Assembly: GCF_051488665.1 (NCBI RefSeq)
Contig: NZ_JBPSEG010000004.1
Location: 124,001-188,000, forward strand
DNA: 64,000 nucleotides
Source of the DNA: Melioribacter sp051488665
GTDB lineage: Bacteria > Bacteroidota > Ignavibacteria > Ignavibacteriales > Melioribacteraceae
Direction: 5' to 3'
This document shows, piece after piece, positions 17,601-26,212 of this stretch. Position 1 is the stretch's first letter. Every line of letters starts with the position of its first letter. The notes under the pieces were generated by a model. That model worked only from the letters and a program-made list of their open reading frames with translations, had not been told where the DNA came from and made no database searches. The position numbers and the translations under genes were made by a program.

Positions 17601-17718
17601 TATCGGGAAAGAAGTCGATTTTCAACTGCGAAAACGAGAAAAAACTAAAACCGATAATTACGCTGTAAATCATTACGAGCGTAACTTTTCTCTTTAATGA
17701 AAATTTTGTCAACGTCAT
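14617..17718 (-). CDS. RND-family efflux permease (AcrB/HAE1 type)
   Basis: The protein has 1033 residues, the normal length for an inner-membrane drug-proton antiporter with 12 membrane helices and two large periplasmic loops. N-terminal LTKFSLKRKVTLVMI, the proton-relay region GMLVDNSIVVLENIYRHRE in TM4 and GIAVNNGIVLVDYINQLR in TM10 are diagnostic. It is the third gene of a TolC-adaptor-permease operon (10-bp gap to the adaptor) and should export hydrophobic or toxic compounds. Regulation by the divergent TetR protein is likely. Confidence 0.94.
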   Translation of the reverse strand: MTLTKFSLKRKVTLVMIYSVIIGFSFFSFSQLKIDFFPDITFPIAGVITNYPGVGPEDIENLITRPIEETVSSVKNIEKVSSQSFKGSSIVTLEFKYGTDMDKAENDIRKNLDYIREYLPDDAEEPLVFVFDPSMMPVSFINISSPYLGPAELRRLSEDVIEPLLERVEGVASVVTQGGLRRQINVNMNPVYLSAYNLSPNEVLMAIQTSSGLQPAGNIETENKSYNLRVFSEYTSIDQIKNTIVTYKNGTPVYVKDVANVIDGYKENATEVRSDYTEGVMVMIYKQSDANTVLTSRRIAEALPEITKRLPQETKFTVLWDQSDFILRAVNNLRNTAFIAFVMAFIVIYFFLRNLRGSIIMGISIPMSIVTTFAVMYAADLTLNIISMAGLALAVGMLVDNSIVVLENIYRHRELGKDAETSAELGAKEVGIAITASTLTTISVFLPVLFVPNITGQLFKDMVLTITFSLVVSLLVALTLVPLMSSQLLKINLDTGKNGIWKRWKDKVGVMLENLSMKYKEWLHWSINHRKTVLASVTVLFVLSLSISGLLGGEFLPRSDEALINVLIESPSGTSIEVTRRYAHNIEQIIKETVAPEDLESVSLFFGTREGIGAFGTTASTIELFVRLKPVEERKISQFEIEDKLREKFDEIPGITYAFQQGGSFTTEKDIEVKIIGFDIDGAKAIANQIKSEMEKIDGLVDIALNTKETTPELQVHLNKKILNDFGLTNLMVAGNISTAIQGRVAAIYREKGDEYDIYVQYDKKYRKRKDALENMEIMLQAGGRIKLKDVAEITEEESTPTIFRENQSRFVSVGCALSGIDLSTAVGKINDIIQRTPIPSEYQVIIGGTAEDQQEAFFYLGLAFIAAILLVYMIMASLFESFVDPLIIMFTVPLSIIGVIIFLAITGTSLSVMALVGIVMLVGIAVNNGIVLVDYINQLRKEGMELFEAVEEAGKTRMRPVLMTAMTTILGMVPLAIELGSGAETWSPLARAVIGGLLTTTLLTLIVIPVLYIVFERMGEKIKNKLRKRAAN

Positions 17719-17727
17719 TTGTAGTCC

Positions 17728-18834
17728 TTATTTAATTACATTAACTTTTTGACCGTCCTTAACAATATTCTGTCCTACAACAATTATCGTATCTCCTACG
17801 GACAAGCCTCCTGTTATTTCGGCTCTGCCCGCCTCTTCGATGCCTTTCGTAACTTCTTTTAATTTTGCCGTACCGTCTTCAACGATAAAGACAAAATACT
17901 TTTTAACCGTATTTTGCAAACCTGTTTCCAAATTTGTTTGAACAATTGTCTGAGGCAACAACGCCGATTGAGGAACCGTTATAGCGTCATCTTTCTTTTC
18001 CACTTCAATATTTATTTCGGCAAACATCCCCGATTTTAATTCTCCAGTACCGTTATTCAGTTCAACTTCCACTTCGACGCTTTTGGACAATTTATCGAGC
18101 GCATAATCGATCTTAGCGACAGTTCCTTTAAATTCTTTATCATCTAGAACGGGAACCGAAACCATTACGGATTGGCTCAATTTTACCCGGTAGATGTCTC
18201 CTCCCGTTACGAATACTTTCGATTTCATTTTATCCGGACCTATTACCCGCGCCAGCTGTTGACCCGCTCCGACCATCTGATTTTTTTCGACGTAGACGGA
18301 AGCTACTATTCCGTCGACAGGCGACTTGATATAACAAAACTGTAATTGTTCTTCGGCAAGTTTTGCCTGCGCTTCCGCTTGCTCCAGCAATAGCCTGGCG
18401 TTCTTAAAGTTTGTTTTAATCTGGTCGTACTGTTGAGAAGAAATTGCTTTTTCTTCATACAGTTTATTTTGACGCTCGAATTCCTTTTCGGTTAATTCAA
18501 ACTGGGCTTTTGCCGAGTTCAGCGCCGCTGCAGCCGCATTATAATTTTGTCTTTGAATGTTGTCGTTTAATTTTATTAACAGATCTCCCTTCCGGACTTT
18601 TTGACCGGGTTTTGCGACAATCTCCTCGACGGTTTCATTCACTTTACTTATCAATACCGCGTCGTCATTTGATTCGAGAGTGCCTGTAACTTTTATATAA
18701 CTCGATATCGATGAAGGCTTTGCAATATAGACTTTTACAGGAACGGATTTTTCTTCTGCAATTTGTTCTTCCTGAGTGCAGCTTACGCCCGCAAACAAGA
18801 TAATTGCAGCAAATAATAATGATAGGTGTTTCAT
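17728..18834 (-). CDS. RND efflux periplasmic adaptor (membrane fusion protein)
   Basis: The protein has 368 residues. A short signal ending AGVSC with a cysteine suggests a lipoprotein, although the lipobox is weak. It then has the lipoyl/barrel-sandwich domain (KVNETVEEIVAKPGQKVRKGDLLIKL), a coiled-coil hairpin (about 95-165) and the beta-barrel and proximal domains. It links the TolC-like channel to the RND permease. It lies between these two genes with short gaps (18 and 10 bp). Confidence 0.92.
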   Translation of the reverse strand: MKHLSLLFAAIILFAGVSCTQEEQIAEEKSVPVKVYIAKPSSISSYIKVTGTLESNDDAVLISKVNETVEEIVAKPGQKVRKGDLLIKLNDNIQRQNYNAAAAALNSAKAQFELTEKEFERQNKLYEEKAISSQQYDQIKTNFKNARLLLEQAEAQAKLAEEQLQFCYIKSPVDGIVASVYVEKNQMVGAGQQLARVIGPDKMKSKVFVTGGDIYRVKLSQSVMVSVPVLDDKEFKGTVAKIDYALDKLSKSVEVEVELNNGTGELKSGMFAEINIEVEKKDDAITVPQSALLPQTIVQTNLETGLQNTVKKYFVFIVEDGTAKLKEVTKGIEEAGRAEITGGLSVGDTIIVVGQNIVKDGQKVNVIK

Positions 18835-18851
18835 TTCATCTCCGAACTAAT

Positions 18852-20198
18852 TTAATTTAATATCTTGGTAAGAATTCCCGCCGATTTCAAAATCGACAAT
18901 TGACTTATGTTATACTTATAAATACCTTCAAGGTATTCCGTTTTGCTCTTGCTGTAGAGCAATTGGGCGTTTAAAACGTCGAGCTGATTGGACATCCCCT
19001 GTGAATAAAGGAGTCTTGCAATACGAAGCGATTCCCGCGCGTGTTCCAATGCGTCTTTAAGATTTTTCAGATTTTTTTCCGATTCGAGAAAATTATAATA
19101 GCTTTGTTCGACATCCAACTGCACGGCATACTCCGTCTGTTTTTTCAATATGTCAATTTTATCCGAGTTTATTTTCGCAATCTGCCAGTCGAGAATTCTT
19201 CTTCCGCCTTCAAAGAGAGGCACATCCACGGTCAGCACTATCGATTTCGAGCGGATATAATCTTTCCACCGAACTTTCGAGTTTTCCATCGGAGCCGCGT
19301 GATCGACGCTTGCGGCGAGCGAAACAACAGGACTGAATTTACTTAACGCCAATTTTTCGCCCACCGAACCGGCATCCGCCTGATAATTTACGATTTTCAG
19401 TTCAGTGCGATTTTCATTTGAAAGAGATTTTAAATTTTCGAGCGAAATATCTTCCAGTTCATTCAATACGTTTTTTATTTCGAGAGTATCTCCAATTACA
19501 AGCGAATCGGCAAGCGGAATATTCAAAAGACTTTTCAGGCGCTGTTTGGAAAGTTTATAACCGGTCAAAGCGGATTCAAGTGCAGGCAGAGTCGAAGAGT
19601 ATTGGGAACGCGCCCTTTGCAAATCGAGTTCGGTAGCGGCGCCGACGTTATAAAATTTCTTTACCTGCTCAAGATTTTCGTAAGCGACTTTAACGGCTTC
19701 TTCCGCCGTATGTATCAATTCCTTTGCAAGCACAATAGAATAGTATGTCGCAACGGCGTCGTAGACAACCGATTCTTCTTTTCCCTTCAGCTCTTCTTTT
19801 AAAGACTTCCTTAGAGTTTTTTGCAAGTCGTAATTAAACCACCTTGCCCCTCCCGTAAACAAAGGCAGCGAAGCGACTATCGAATGTTGAAAATTATAAG
19901 GAGTGCCCACTGTGAATCTTTGACCCATAAAGACAAATACGGGCAATTCGATGTTACGCTGAAATATTCCCTGGTAGCTAAGCGATGGTAGAAAATTGGA
20001 TAACGATTTCCATGTTTCCAGTTTCTGGATATTATAGTCGAGTCTTTTGTTCTGCAGTTCCAAACTGTTTTCTTTTGTAATTTCGACAACGTCTTTCCAG
20101 CTCAAATAGACTACATTTTTCCCGCCCTGCGCCAAAAGAACATCTGCCGATAAAAAGCCCAGCATTAATCCTACGACAAGGCATGTTACTTTTTTCAT
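18852..20198 (-). CDS. TolC-family outer-membrane efflux channel
   Basis: The start was set at ATG 20198: GGGAG lies 7 bp upstream and the protein then begins with a signal peptide (MKKVTCLVVGLMLGFLSADVLLAQ). The 448 residues show the duplicated long alpha-helical pattern of outer-membrane efflux proteins, e.g. VGAATELDLQRARSQ and LYSQGMSNQLDVLNAQ. It is the first gene of the tripartite efflux operon and faces the divergent tetR gene across a 195-bp control region. Confidence 0.92.
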   Translation of the reverse strand: MKKVTCLVVGLMLGFLSADVLLAQGGKNVVYLSWKDVVEITKENSLELQNKRLDYNIQKLETWKSLSNFLPSLSYQGIFQRNIELPVFVFMGQRFTVGTPYNFQHSIVASLPLFTGGARWFNYDLQKTLRKSLKEELKGKEESVVYDAVATYYSIVLAKELIHTAEEAVKVAYENLEQVKKFYNVGAATELDLQRARSQYSSTLPALESALTGYKLSKQRLKSLLNIPLADSLVIGDTLEIKNVLNELEDISLENLKSLSNENRTELKIVNYQADAGSVGEKLALSKFSPVVSLAASVDHAAPMENSKVRWKDYIRSKSIVLTVDVPLFEGGRRILDWQIAKINSDKIDILKKQTEYAVQLDVEQSYYNFLESEKNLKNLKDALEHARESLRIARLLYSQGMSNQLDVLNAQLLYSKSKTEYLEGIYKYNISQLSILKSAGILTKILN

Positions 20199-20273
20199 TC
20201 GTTTCTCCCTTTTAATAGGAAATTTCAATTCACAAAAGTTAGACGATTTACAGCATGAAGAGTTCGCATAAAT

Positions 20274-20287
20274 TGACCAAATGGTCA
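20274..20287. promoter_or_regulatory. Probable TetR operator
   Basis: TGACC-AAAT-GGTCA is an inverted repeat in the region between the divergent efflux operon and the TetR gene. It lies 76 bp from the tolC-like start and 107 bp from the tetR start, so one site could control both. A partial third arm (GTCA with GTC following) extends it to the right. Confidence 0.6.
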
Positions 20288-20393
20288 GTCATAATTAAGT
20301 ACATTTATTATTATTCTCAAGTACGTAAAAATTTATTGTTTTCGAGCGGGGAATAAAATATATTTTTGGTTGGAATATCGGTCAATTTAAAAA

Positions 20394-20996
20394 ATGCCGC
20401 GCACAAAAGAACAAAACGAACAAATAAGAGCAAAAACGAAGCAACTGATTATCGACAAAGCATTGGAGCTTTTTTCCGAGAAAGGTTTTGCCGCTACTAC
20501 GGTAGAAGACATCGCAAAATCCGCCGGCATATCGAAAGGGCTAATTTATAATTATTTCGAAAGCAAGGAAGCTATTCTCGACGCCCTGTGGAGCGAGGTA
20601 TACAAAATTGCGGAGGTCATCGACTCCGAATTGAAAAAGTTTAAGAGCCCGTACGACAAAATAAAATATTTCATTAATTTTACATTCGATTTCCTCGTAA
20701 AAAACGAAAGCTTCTGGAAATTGTACGTTTCAATCGCCATGCAGCCCAATATGCTGAAAAAAGCCGAACGTATAACTATCGAAATTTCAAAAAAAATGAT
20801 GCCAAAAGCTTTCGAAATATTCAAGGAAGCCGGATTCAAAAATCCCACGGAAGAAGCTTACTTCTTCAGCACTTCGCTTGACGGAATTGCGCTCAATTAT
20901 TTCTTCGACAAAAAGAATTTCCCTCTCGAAGAAATGCGTAAATTTCTGCTGGATTATTATTCGGAAAAATCAATACGCAAAAGAAACCGGAATTAA
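20394..20996 (+). CDS. TetR/AcrR-family transcriptional repressor
   Basis: The protein has 200 residues. The N-terminal helix-turn-helix is canonical (ALELFSEKGFAATTVEDIAK, then ISKGLIYNYFESKEAIL), followed by an all-helical ligand-binding domain. It is divergent from the tolC-adaptor-RND operon, the usual arrangement for a local efflux repressor. The stop codon overlaps the convergent thioredoxin-like gene by 4 bp. Confidence 0.93.
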   Translation: MPRTKEQNEQIRAKTKQLIIDKALELFSEKGFAATTVEDIAKSAGISKGLIYNYFESKEAILDALWSEVYKIAEVIDSELKKFKSPYDKIKYFINFTFDFLVKNESFWKLYVSIAMQPNMLKKAERITIEISKKMMPKAFEIFKEAGFKNPTEEAYFFSTSLDGIALNYFFDKKNFPLEEMRKFLLDYYSEKSIRKRNRN

Positions 20997-21283
20997 AAGT
21001 AGAGGTTATAGATCCTTCCTATTTTGTCGCTCAATTCGTCAAGTCCTACAAATCTCGACATCCTAAAATTTTCTTTCCCGTCTACAAATAAAATTAACGT
21101 GGGCACTGCAAATACGTTCAGTTGGGCGGCCAGTTCCCGCGAGCTCGACACGTCTACATACAGAAATTTCACTTCGGGGAATTCCTTTTCGAGCAGCTCC
21201 ATTACTTTTGGCTTTAATGTCTTGCAAACATTACAATCCGGAGTACTGAAATAACCGAGCGTCAAGCCGTTTTTGTCCGTCAA
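20993..21283 (-). CDS. Thioredoxin-fold protein with CxxC
   Basis: The protein has 96 residues with a single thioredoxin-like domain. The redox motif is C17-N-V-C20 (TPDCNVC) rather than CGPC, and the cis-Pro loop is visible as AVPTLILF. There is no signal peptide, so it is cytoplasmic. It could be a thiol-disulfide reductase for a specific partner. It ends in a 4-bp convergent overlap with tetR. Confidence 0.85.
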   Translation of the reverse strand: MTDKNGLTLGYFSTPDCNVCKTLKPKVMELLEKEFPEVKFLYVDVSSSRELAAQLNVFAVPTLILFVDGKENFRMSRFVGLDELSDKIGRIYNLYF

Positions 21284-21314
21284 TTTAATCTCTCCTGTTA
21301 TCGTTTTTCCGAAA

Positions 21315-21824
21315 TCATGATTTTGCTCCCGTGATAATTTCCGCCTCCCTGTAGTATAGGGGCTCGCCGTGATATAGATATACTTCTCCCAGATTTAAAA
21401 ACCCAATGCTTTTATCGAACTCTTCATATTCCGCAAACAATCCAATTTTATCAAAACGCATTACTTCTATAATAAAGCAGATGTGATTTGTTCTGACATT
21501 ATTAATATATTTTTCGAGCTTTTCGCTGCACCTTATTCTCAGATAACCTTTTTCGCCGTTTTTGTTATTAATTACGGCGTTCAAATATTTGGTATTGCAG
21601 ATTTCCGAATAACCGATTACAGTGGTATCGAACAGCACTCTTTTCCCCAGATAATTTTCCGGCTCGGCTTCGCCGTAAATCAATTCATGAAATTGCAGCG
21701 CGGCAAATTTCGAGACCGGTTTTTCGCCGTTAGTCCGGTTCATATCCTCTGTGTTGAACAGCGATAGCATAAATAAAAGAACGACAGTTAGCGGCAATGA
21801 ATATTTTTTTATCGCACTGCTCAT
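21315..21824 (-). CDS. Hypothetical exported or membrane-anchored protein
   Basis: The protein has 169 residues and was not recognised. A basic N-terminus and one hydrophobic segment (about 9-23) suggest an uncleaved anchor or signal. The rest looks like a small beta-rich domain (ENYLGKRVLFDTTVIGYSE, YLRIRCSEKL, HICFIIEVMRF), possibly OB-fold-like, with three cysteines. It lies 7 bp after the AlaX-like gene and 31 bp before the thioredoxin-like gene. Confidence 0.6.
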   Translation of the reverse strand: MSSAIKKYSLPLTVVLLFMLSLFNTEDMNRTNGEKPVSKFAALQFHELIYGEAEPENYLGKRVLFDTTVIGYSEICNTKYLNAVINNKNGEKGYLRIRCSEKLEKYINNVRTNHICFIIEVMRFDKIGLFAEYEEFDKSIGFLNLGEVYLYHGEPLYYREAEIITGAKS

Positions 21825-21831
21825 TTAGAGA

Positions 21832-22281
21832 TTACGCTCCTATTTTAAAACGAACTCTCAGCGTTCCGTCCTGATAACTTGTAGATACAATTCGAAAACT
21901 TTTAATTTCGCTCGTTGAATTAACGTGAACTCCGCTGCAAGGGCAGGCGTCGTATTCGCCTATTTTAATAATCCTGATCGTATCGCTTGCTTCTTCGGGC
22001 AAACGTTCGAGGTTGAATTGCTTTTCGGCTTCCGCTCTATTCATGAATTCTTCTCGCACAGGCAGGTCGTCATTAATTAATAGATTAATAATTTCTTCTA
22101 TTTTTTTTATTTCTTCTTCCGTTAAATTCCTTTCGAATTTATAATCGCATTTGGACTTTTTCTTTTCGATATGAGCGCTGAAAGCTCTGCCGCAGTTATA
22201 AATTTTATTCATCGTGCCGTTCAAAAGGTGCTCAGCCGTGTGCATCGGCGGATAATATTCTTTGGGATTTTCGTTGTACAA
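21832..22281 (-). CDS. AlaX-like alanyl-tRNA editing protein
   Basis: The protein has 149 residues and matches the stand-alone AlaRS editing (tRNA_SAD) domain. The zinc ligands are all present: H14 and H18 in HTAEH, and C115 and H119 in CSGVH. Such proteins hydrolyse mischarged Ser- or Gly-tRNA(Ala) in the cytoplasm. The protein is short, lacking an N-terminal beta-barrel extension. It sits 15 bp after the DPP-IV gene. Confidence 0.85.
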   Translation of the reverse strand: MYNENPKEYYPPMHTAEHLLNGTMNKIYNCGRAFSAHIEKKKSKCDYKFERNLTEEEIKKIEEIINLLINDDLPVREEFMNRAEAEKQFNLERLPEEASDTIRIIKIGEYDACPCSGVHVNSTSEIKSFRIVSTSYQDGTLRVRFKIGA

Positions 22282-22296
22282 AACTTTATCCTCCGT

Positions 22297-24462
22297 TTAA
22301 TCTGTTGCGAGTTCTTTATTCAATAAATTTTCAAAGATAAATTCAGCTATCGTTTTTTGAGCGTGAAAATAGTGAGGGAATCGTATGCCGTGCCGTTGAT
22401 TCGGATAAAACATCATTTCAAAATCTTTGTTTAATCGCTGCAATTTATCGATCAACTGAATTGAATTCTGCATATGAACATTGTCGTCCATCGTACCGTG
22501 AATAATTAGCATACCGCCTTTGTAATTTTCGGCATAATTTAAGACCGAAGACTTTTTGTAGCCTTCCGGATTTTCTTCGGGTGTATCCATATACCGTTCC
22601 GTATAAACATTATCGTAGAGCTTCCAGTCCATTACTCCGAACTCCGCAATTCCGTAGTTGAAATATTCGGGAGCCGAAGTCAATGCCAGCGCTGTAACAT
22701 AGCCGCCGTAACTGCCCCCGTTGATAGCAATTTTAGTCGTGTCGACAAAGGGCAAACTCCTCAGCCATTTTACCGCTCCGATATAATCGTGCATCTCCCA
22801 CTCGCCCAATTTTCTGTGCATTAAATCGGTTCCCGCTTTGCCGAAATGTCCGCTTCCTCTGTGGTCTACGCTAAGATAAATAATTCCGTTCTGAGCAAGA
22901 AAATGAGGCTCCAACCTGTACGGGAAAGAATTTCTAACGGTAGGCGCGTTCGGACCTCCGTAAATGCTTATCAAAACAGGATATTTTTTGGTTGAATCAA
23001 ACTCTGTCGGCAAATACCACAAAGCCGGCAAATAATAACCGTCTTCCGTTTTTATTCTGAACAATTCCGCTTTGGGCAAATCGTACTCGTCGAATATATC
23101 GGATTTGGAATTGCCAAGTTCTCTAATTAATTCCCCCCTGGCGTTAAACAATAAAAGTTCCGGAGGCGTGTTAACACAACTGAATCTGTCAATGAAATAC
23201 CTGCCGTCAGGAGAAAGGTTACATGCATGCGTACCCGGCTTATCGGTCAATTTTTTAATTTTATTATTGCTCATGTTTATAACAAACAAATGCCGCTCCG
23301 TGGAATTATCCGACCATCCTTCGAAATAGACCAAACCGTTTTTATCGTCTACCAATTCAAGCGACGTTACGTTAATATTCGAACCTTCGGTCAGTTTCTT
23401 GATCAGACTGCCCTTTCCGTCATAAAGATAAAGATGATAATAACCGTCCAACCCCGTTCGAATAATAAAACCGGGTTTGCTTTTCATAAAATAAATATCT
23501 TCGTACCATTCCACCCAGGTTTTCTGGTGTTCAGTATGAAGGAGCTCTTTTCCGCCGTCATTCAAATCGACGCGGTAAATTTTTATCGTATCCTGTTTGC
23601 GGTTCATCCATTGAACCGTAAGCTGTGAATCGTGAGTCCATACGGGCCAGGCTATATATTGATCGTTGTCGTCCGGGAAATCCGCCCATACAATGTTATT
23701 GTTTTCGATATTTGCTATACCGAGTTTTACAAACGGATTCGGGTCGCCCGCTTTCGGATATCTTTGTTTTTCAACCGAGCCGTGTTGTCCGTCGGCTTTA
23801 ACCAGAATAAATTCGGGCACTGGAGAATCGTCGAATCTGAGAAAAGAGATTTTCCTAGAGTCAGGCGCCCACCAGAACGCAGCGTAATTTGTGGAGCGTC
23901 CTAAAATTTCTTCCATATAAACCCACGAAGCCCAGCCGTTATAAACCAAATCGCCGCCGTCGTCGGTAAGCCGGCGCTCTTTTTCATTTTCGATATCGTA
24001 ATAATAAAGATTGTTTTCTTTGGTATATGCAACTTTTTTCCCGTCCGGTGAGAACTTAGGATTCTTTTCTTCGGCTTCGTCGTCCGTCAACTTTTTGAAA
24101 ACATTATCAACCGTCGAAAGATAATAGAGATCGTTATCCCGTTCGAAGATAAACTTAGTGTAGTTTTCGTTATTGATTACCGCGTCGTTAAGATTAAATC
24201 CTTCGGGCAAATCGATCCGTGAATAATCCAGGTATATTTCCCTTTCATTGTTTTCCGCGTTTACTTTTTCAATAATATTTTTGCCGTCCCTGACTGACAA
24301 TTCAAGATAATGTTCGTCGTCGAGCCATCCTTTAATTTGAGGCAGCGATTTTGTCAATCTGGGTTGCCCGAAATAGAACGCCTGTTGAAAAGTAAGCTTT
24401 TTATTTTGTCCGTAGATAAGCGAAGCGATAATTACAAAGAACAAAATTTTTATTGATTTCAT
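22297..24462 (-). CDS. Dipeptidyl-peptidase IV-type S9 peptidase
   Basis: The protein has 721 residues with a signal peptide (about 1-18). An eight-bladed DPP-IV N-terminal propeller (about 40-465) carries the substrate-binding glutamate region (WASWVYMEEILGR). The alpha/beta-hydrolase domain has S584 (GGSYGGY), D659 (GTMDDNVH) and H691 (QRHG). It removes N-terminal dipeptides, usually X-Pro, from peptides in the periplasm or outside. With the tricorn, SDH and rhomboid genes nearby, it adds to a peptide-degrading capacity. Confidence 0.93.
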   Translation of the reverse strand: MKSIKILFFVIIASLIYGQNKKLTFQQAFYFGQPRLTKSLPQIKGWLDDEHYLELSVRDGKNIIEKVNAENNEREIYLDYSRIDLPEGFNLNDAVINNENYTKFIFERDNDLYYLSTVDNVFKKLTDDEAEEKNPKFSPDGKKVAYTKENNLYYYDIENEKERRLTDDGGDLVYNGWASWVYMEEILGRSTNYAAFWWAPDSRKISFLRFDDSPVPEFILVKADGQHGSVEKQRYPKAGDPNPFVKLGIANIENNNIVWADFPDDNDQYIAWPVWTHDSQLTVQWMNRKQDTIKIYRVDLNDGGKELLHTEHQKTWVEWYEDIYFMKSKPGFIIRTGLDGYYHLYLYDGKGSLIKKLTEGSNINVTSLELVDDKNGLVYFEGWSDNSTERHLFVINMSNNKIKKLTDKPGTHACNLSPDGRYFIDRFSCVNTPPELLLFNARGELIRELGNSKSDIFDEYDLPKAELFRIKTEDGYYLPALWYLPTEFDSTKKYPVLISIYGGPNAPTVRNSFPYRLEPHFLAQNGIIYLSVDHRGSGHFGKAGTDLMHRKLGEWEMHDYIGAVKWLRSLPFVDTTKIAINGGSYGGYVTALALTSAPEYFNYGIAEFGVMDWKLYDNVYTERYMDTPEENPEGYKKSSVLNYAENYKGGMLIIHGTMDDNVHMQNSIQLIDKLQRLNKDFEMMFYPNQRHGIRFPHYFHAQKTIAEFIFENLLNKELATD

Positions 24463-24488
24463 TGTCGACCTCAGAATTTTATAATTGA

Positions 24489-25460
24489 TTACCAGGCATA
24501 AGCTTCCGGCGCCTGGTTGCCGGGTCCCGGCCAGATTTCATCGAGTTTTTTCAGCGTCTCTTCATCAAGTTTAACATTCAGCGCGTTGTAATTTTGTTCA
24601 AGCTGTTCGACGGTTCTCGGTCCGATAATAGGAGATGTAACCGCGGGATTCGACAGCGTCCATGCCAGAGCCACATCCGCAGGCTTTTGTCCGATTTCCT
24701 TGCACAATTTTTCATATGCTTCCAATTGAGGTCGAAGTTTTTCCACCGACTTTTGGAGCGGCTCTCTGGTTCTCCTTCCTTCCTTTGCTTTTTCTAATAC
24801 GCCGCATAGGATTCCTCCGCCCATCGGACTCCACGGTATTAAACCGATACCGAAAGCTTTACAAGCGGGAATTACTTCCAGCTCTATATTTCTATTGCGT
24901 AAACTGTAAATACTCTGCTCCGAAATTATACCCAAAAAATTTCTTTCTTTTGCTTTATAAAACGCCTCCGCCAAATTCCAAGCCGCAAAGTTCGAACTTC
25001 CAACGTAAATTATCTTACCTTCCCGTACAAGCTGTTCCATTGCCTGATAGATCTCGTCCCAGGGAGTGTTCCTGTCGATATGGTGCATCTGATACAAATC
25101 GATGCGGTCTGTTTTCAGCCTCTTCAGACTGTCTTCGCATGCTTTTTTGATATGATACGCGGACAATCCGGAATCGTTGGGACCGTCGCCCATTTTTCCG
25201 TAAACTTTTGTAGCCAGTACAATTTTATCGCGTCTTGAAGAATCTTCTGCAAGCCATTTTCCGATTAATTGCTCGGTATAGCCTGCTCCCTTGTCCCAGC
25301 CGTAAACATTTGCGGTGTCAAAAAAATTTATTCCCAATTCGAGAGCCCGGTTCATAATTCGAAAACTCTCTTCGTCGCTTGTATAAGGCCCGAAATTCAT
25401 AGTGCCGAGGCATAATCTGCTGACTTTTAGCCCCGATCTTCCTAAATGAACGTATTCCAT
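24489..25460 (-). CDS. Aldo/keto reductase
   Basis: The start was placed at ATG 25460, preceded by GGAGG at 6 bp. The family tetrad is visible: Asp and Tyr in FFDTANVYGWDKG, Lys in LATKVYGK and His in YQMHHID. The protein (323 residues) is a TIM-barrel, NADPH-dependent carbonyl reductase of the YajO/Tas-like group; the substrate cannot be told. It precedes the DPP-IV gene by 26 bp. Confidence 0.92.
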   Translation of the reverse strand: MEYVHLGRSGLKVSRLCLGTMNFGPYTSDEESFRIMNRALELGINFFDTANVYGWDKGAGYTEQLIGKWLAEDSSRRDKIVLATKVYGKMGDGPNDSGLSAYHIKKACEDSLKRLKTDRIDLYQMHHIDRNTPWDEIYQAMEQLVREGKIIYVGSSNFAAWNLAEAFYKAKERNFLGIISEQSIYSLRNRNIELEVIPACKAFGIGLIPWSPMGGGILCGVLEKAKEGRRTREPLQKSVEKLRPQLEAYEKLCKEIGQKPADVALAWTLSNPAVTSPIIGPRTVEQLEQNYNALNVKLDEETLKKLDEIWPGPGNQAPEAYAW

Positions 25461-25562
25461 TATTCCTCCATTCGGATTCATTTAACTCTCATCTAATTTA
25501 ATAAAGATTTTCTTTTTAGTACAAAAAAAATTATTTTCTTATGAATTTTTGAGGAAAATGAG

Positions 25563-25751
25563 ATGGGTTCGTTCTCGTGCCAATATATCGACAGCGAAAA
25601 AGGCTACTGCCTTAGAATAAAAAAGGAATGCGTGCCCGGAAGACCTGGCTGCGTATTAAAAGGCAAATACGCTTTTGCCATACCGATCGAAGAGCGCTTG
25701 CCCGAAACTAAAAGGAAAAAGGATGACAAAGATAAAAATACCGGTAAATAG
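25563..25751 (+). CDS. Small four-cysteine protein
   Basis: The protein has 62 residues and was not recognised. Four of its first 30 residues are cysteines (C6, C16, C23, C30), within CQYIDSEKGYC and ECVPGRPGC. This suggests a small zinc- or iron-binding knuckle. The C-terminus is Lys/Asp-rich. GAGGAAAATGAG precedes the ATG. The 3' end overlaps the next gene by 29 bp in another frame. Confidence 0.55.
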   Translation: MGSFSCQYIDSEKGYCLRIKKECVPGRPGCVLKGKYAFAIPIEERLPETKRKKDDKDKNTGK

Positions 25752-26202
25752 TCTGCTCTTATTAATTTTATTCTTTTCATGCACAAGCAATCAAAATTTA
25801 TTGCCGGAGGAAATGTTTGGGCTGAAACTTCAGAAAAAATTGACGGGCAAAGCAGCTCTCGACTACGTAAACAAATTGCATTTTAACAAAGTGACGAATG
25901 AAGAAAATCTGATCGGATTTTATTCCGGACAAAAAGGAGACGCGGTAATCTACATAACGATTTACCCGGACAATAAAAAAGCGACAAACGCATTCCGTAA
26001 AATGACTGAAAAAATTTCGCCGCTTAATTCGGTCTTCTACGGCAGCGCTTTCGACAATATAAACGGCAAAGAAATTTATATTACATACGGCATGGGAGCA
26101 AAACATTTTGTATTTGTCGACAATAATAATTTATTCTGGATAACCGCAGAAAGAAAATGGGCGGACGATTTTCTCGAATATTATTTATCAACACTACAAT
26201 AA
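25723..26202 (+). CDS. Predicted lipoprotein of unknown function
   Basis: The start was set at ATG 25723 (AAAGG upstream), which gives a lipoprotein signal with cysteine at about residue 19 (LLLLILFFSC). The 159-residue product has a mixed alpha/beta domain (GKAALDYVNKLHF, GDAVIYITIYPDNKKATNAF, YITYGMGAKHFVFVDNNNLFWITA). No family was recognised. It overlaps the upstream Cys-rich gene and is 10 bp from the next membrane gene, suggesting an operon. Confidence 0.65.
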   Translation: MTKIKIPVNSLLLLILFFSCTSNQNLLPEEMFGLKLQKKLTGKAALDYVNKLHFNKVTNEENLIGFYSGQKGDAVIYITIYPDNKKATNAFRKMTEKISPLNSVFYGSAFDNINGKEIYITYGMGAKHFVFVDNNNLFWITAERKWADDFLEYYLSTLQ

Positions 26203-26212
26203 AGAGGCAGTT

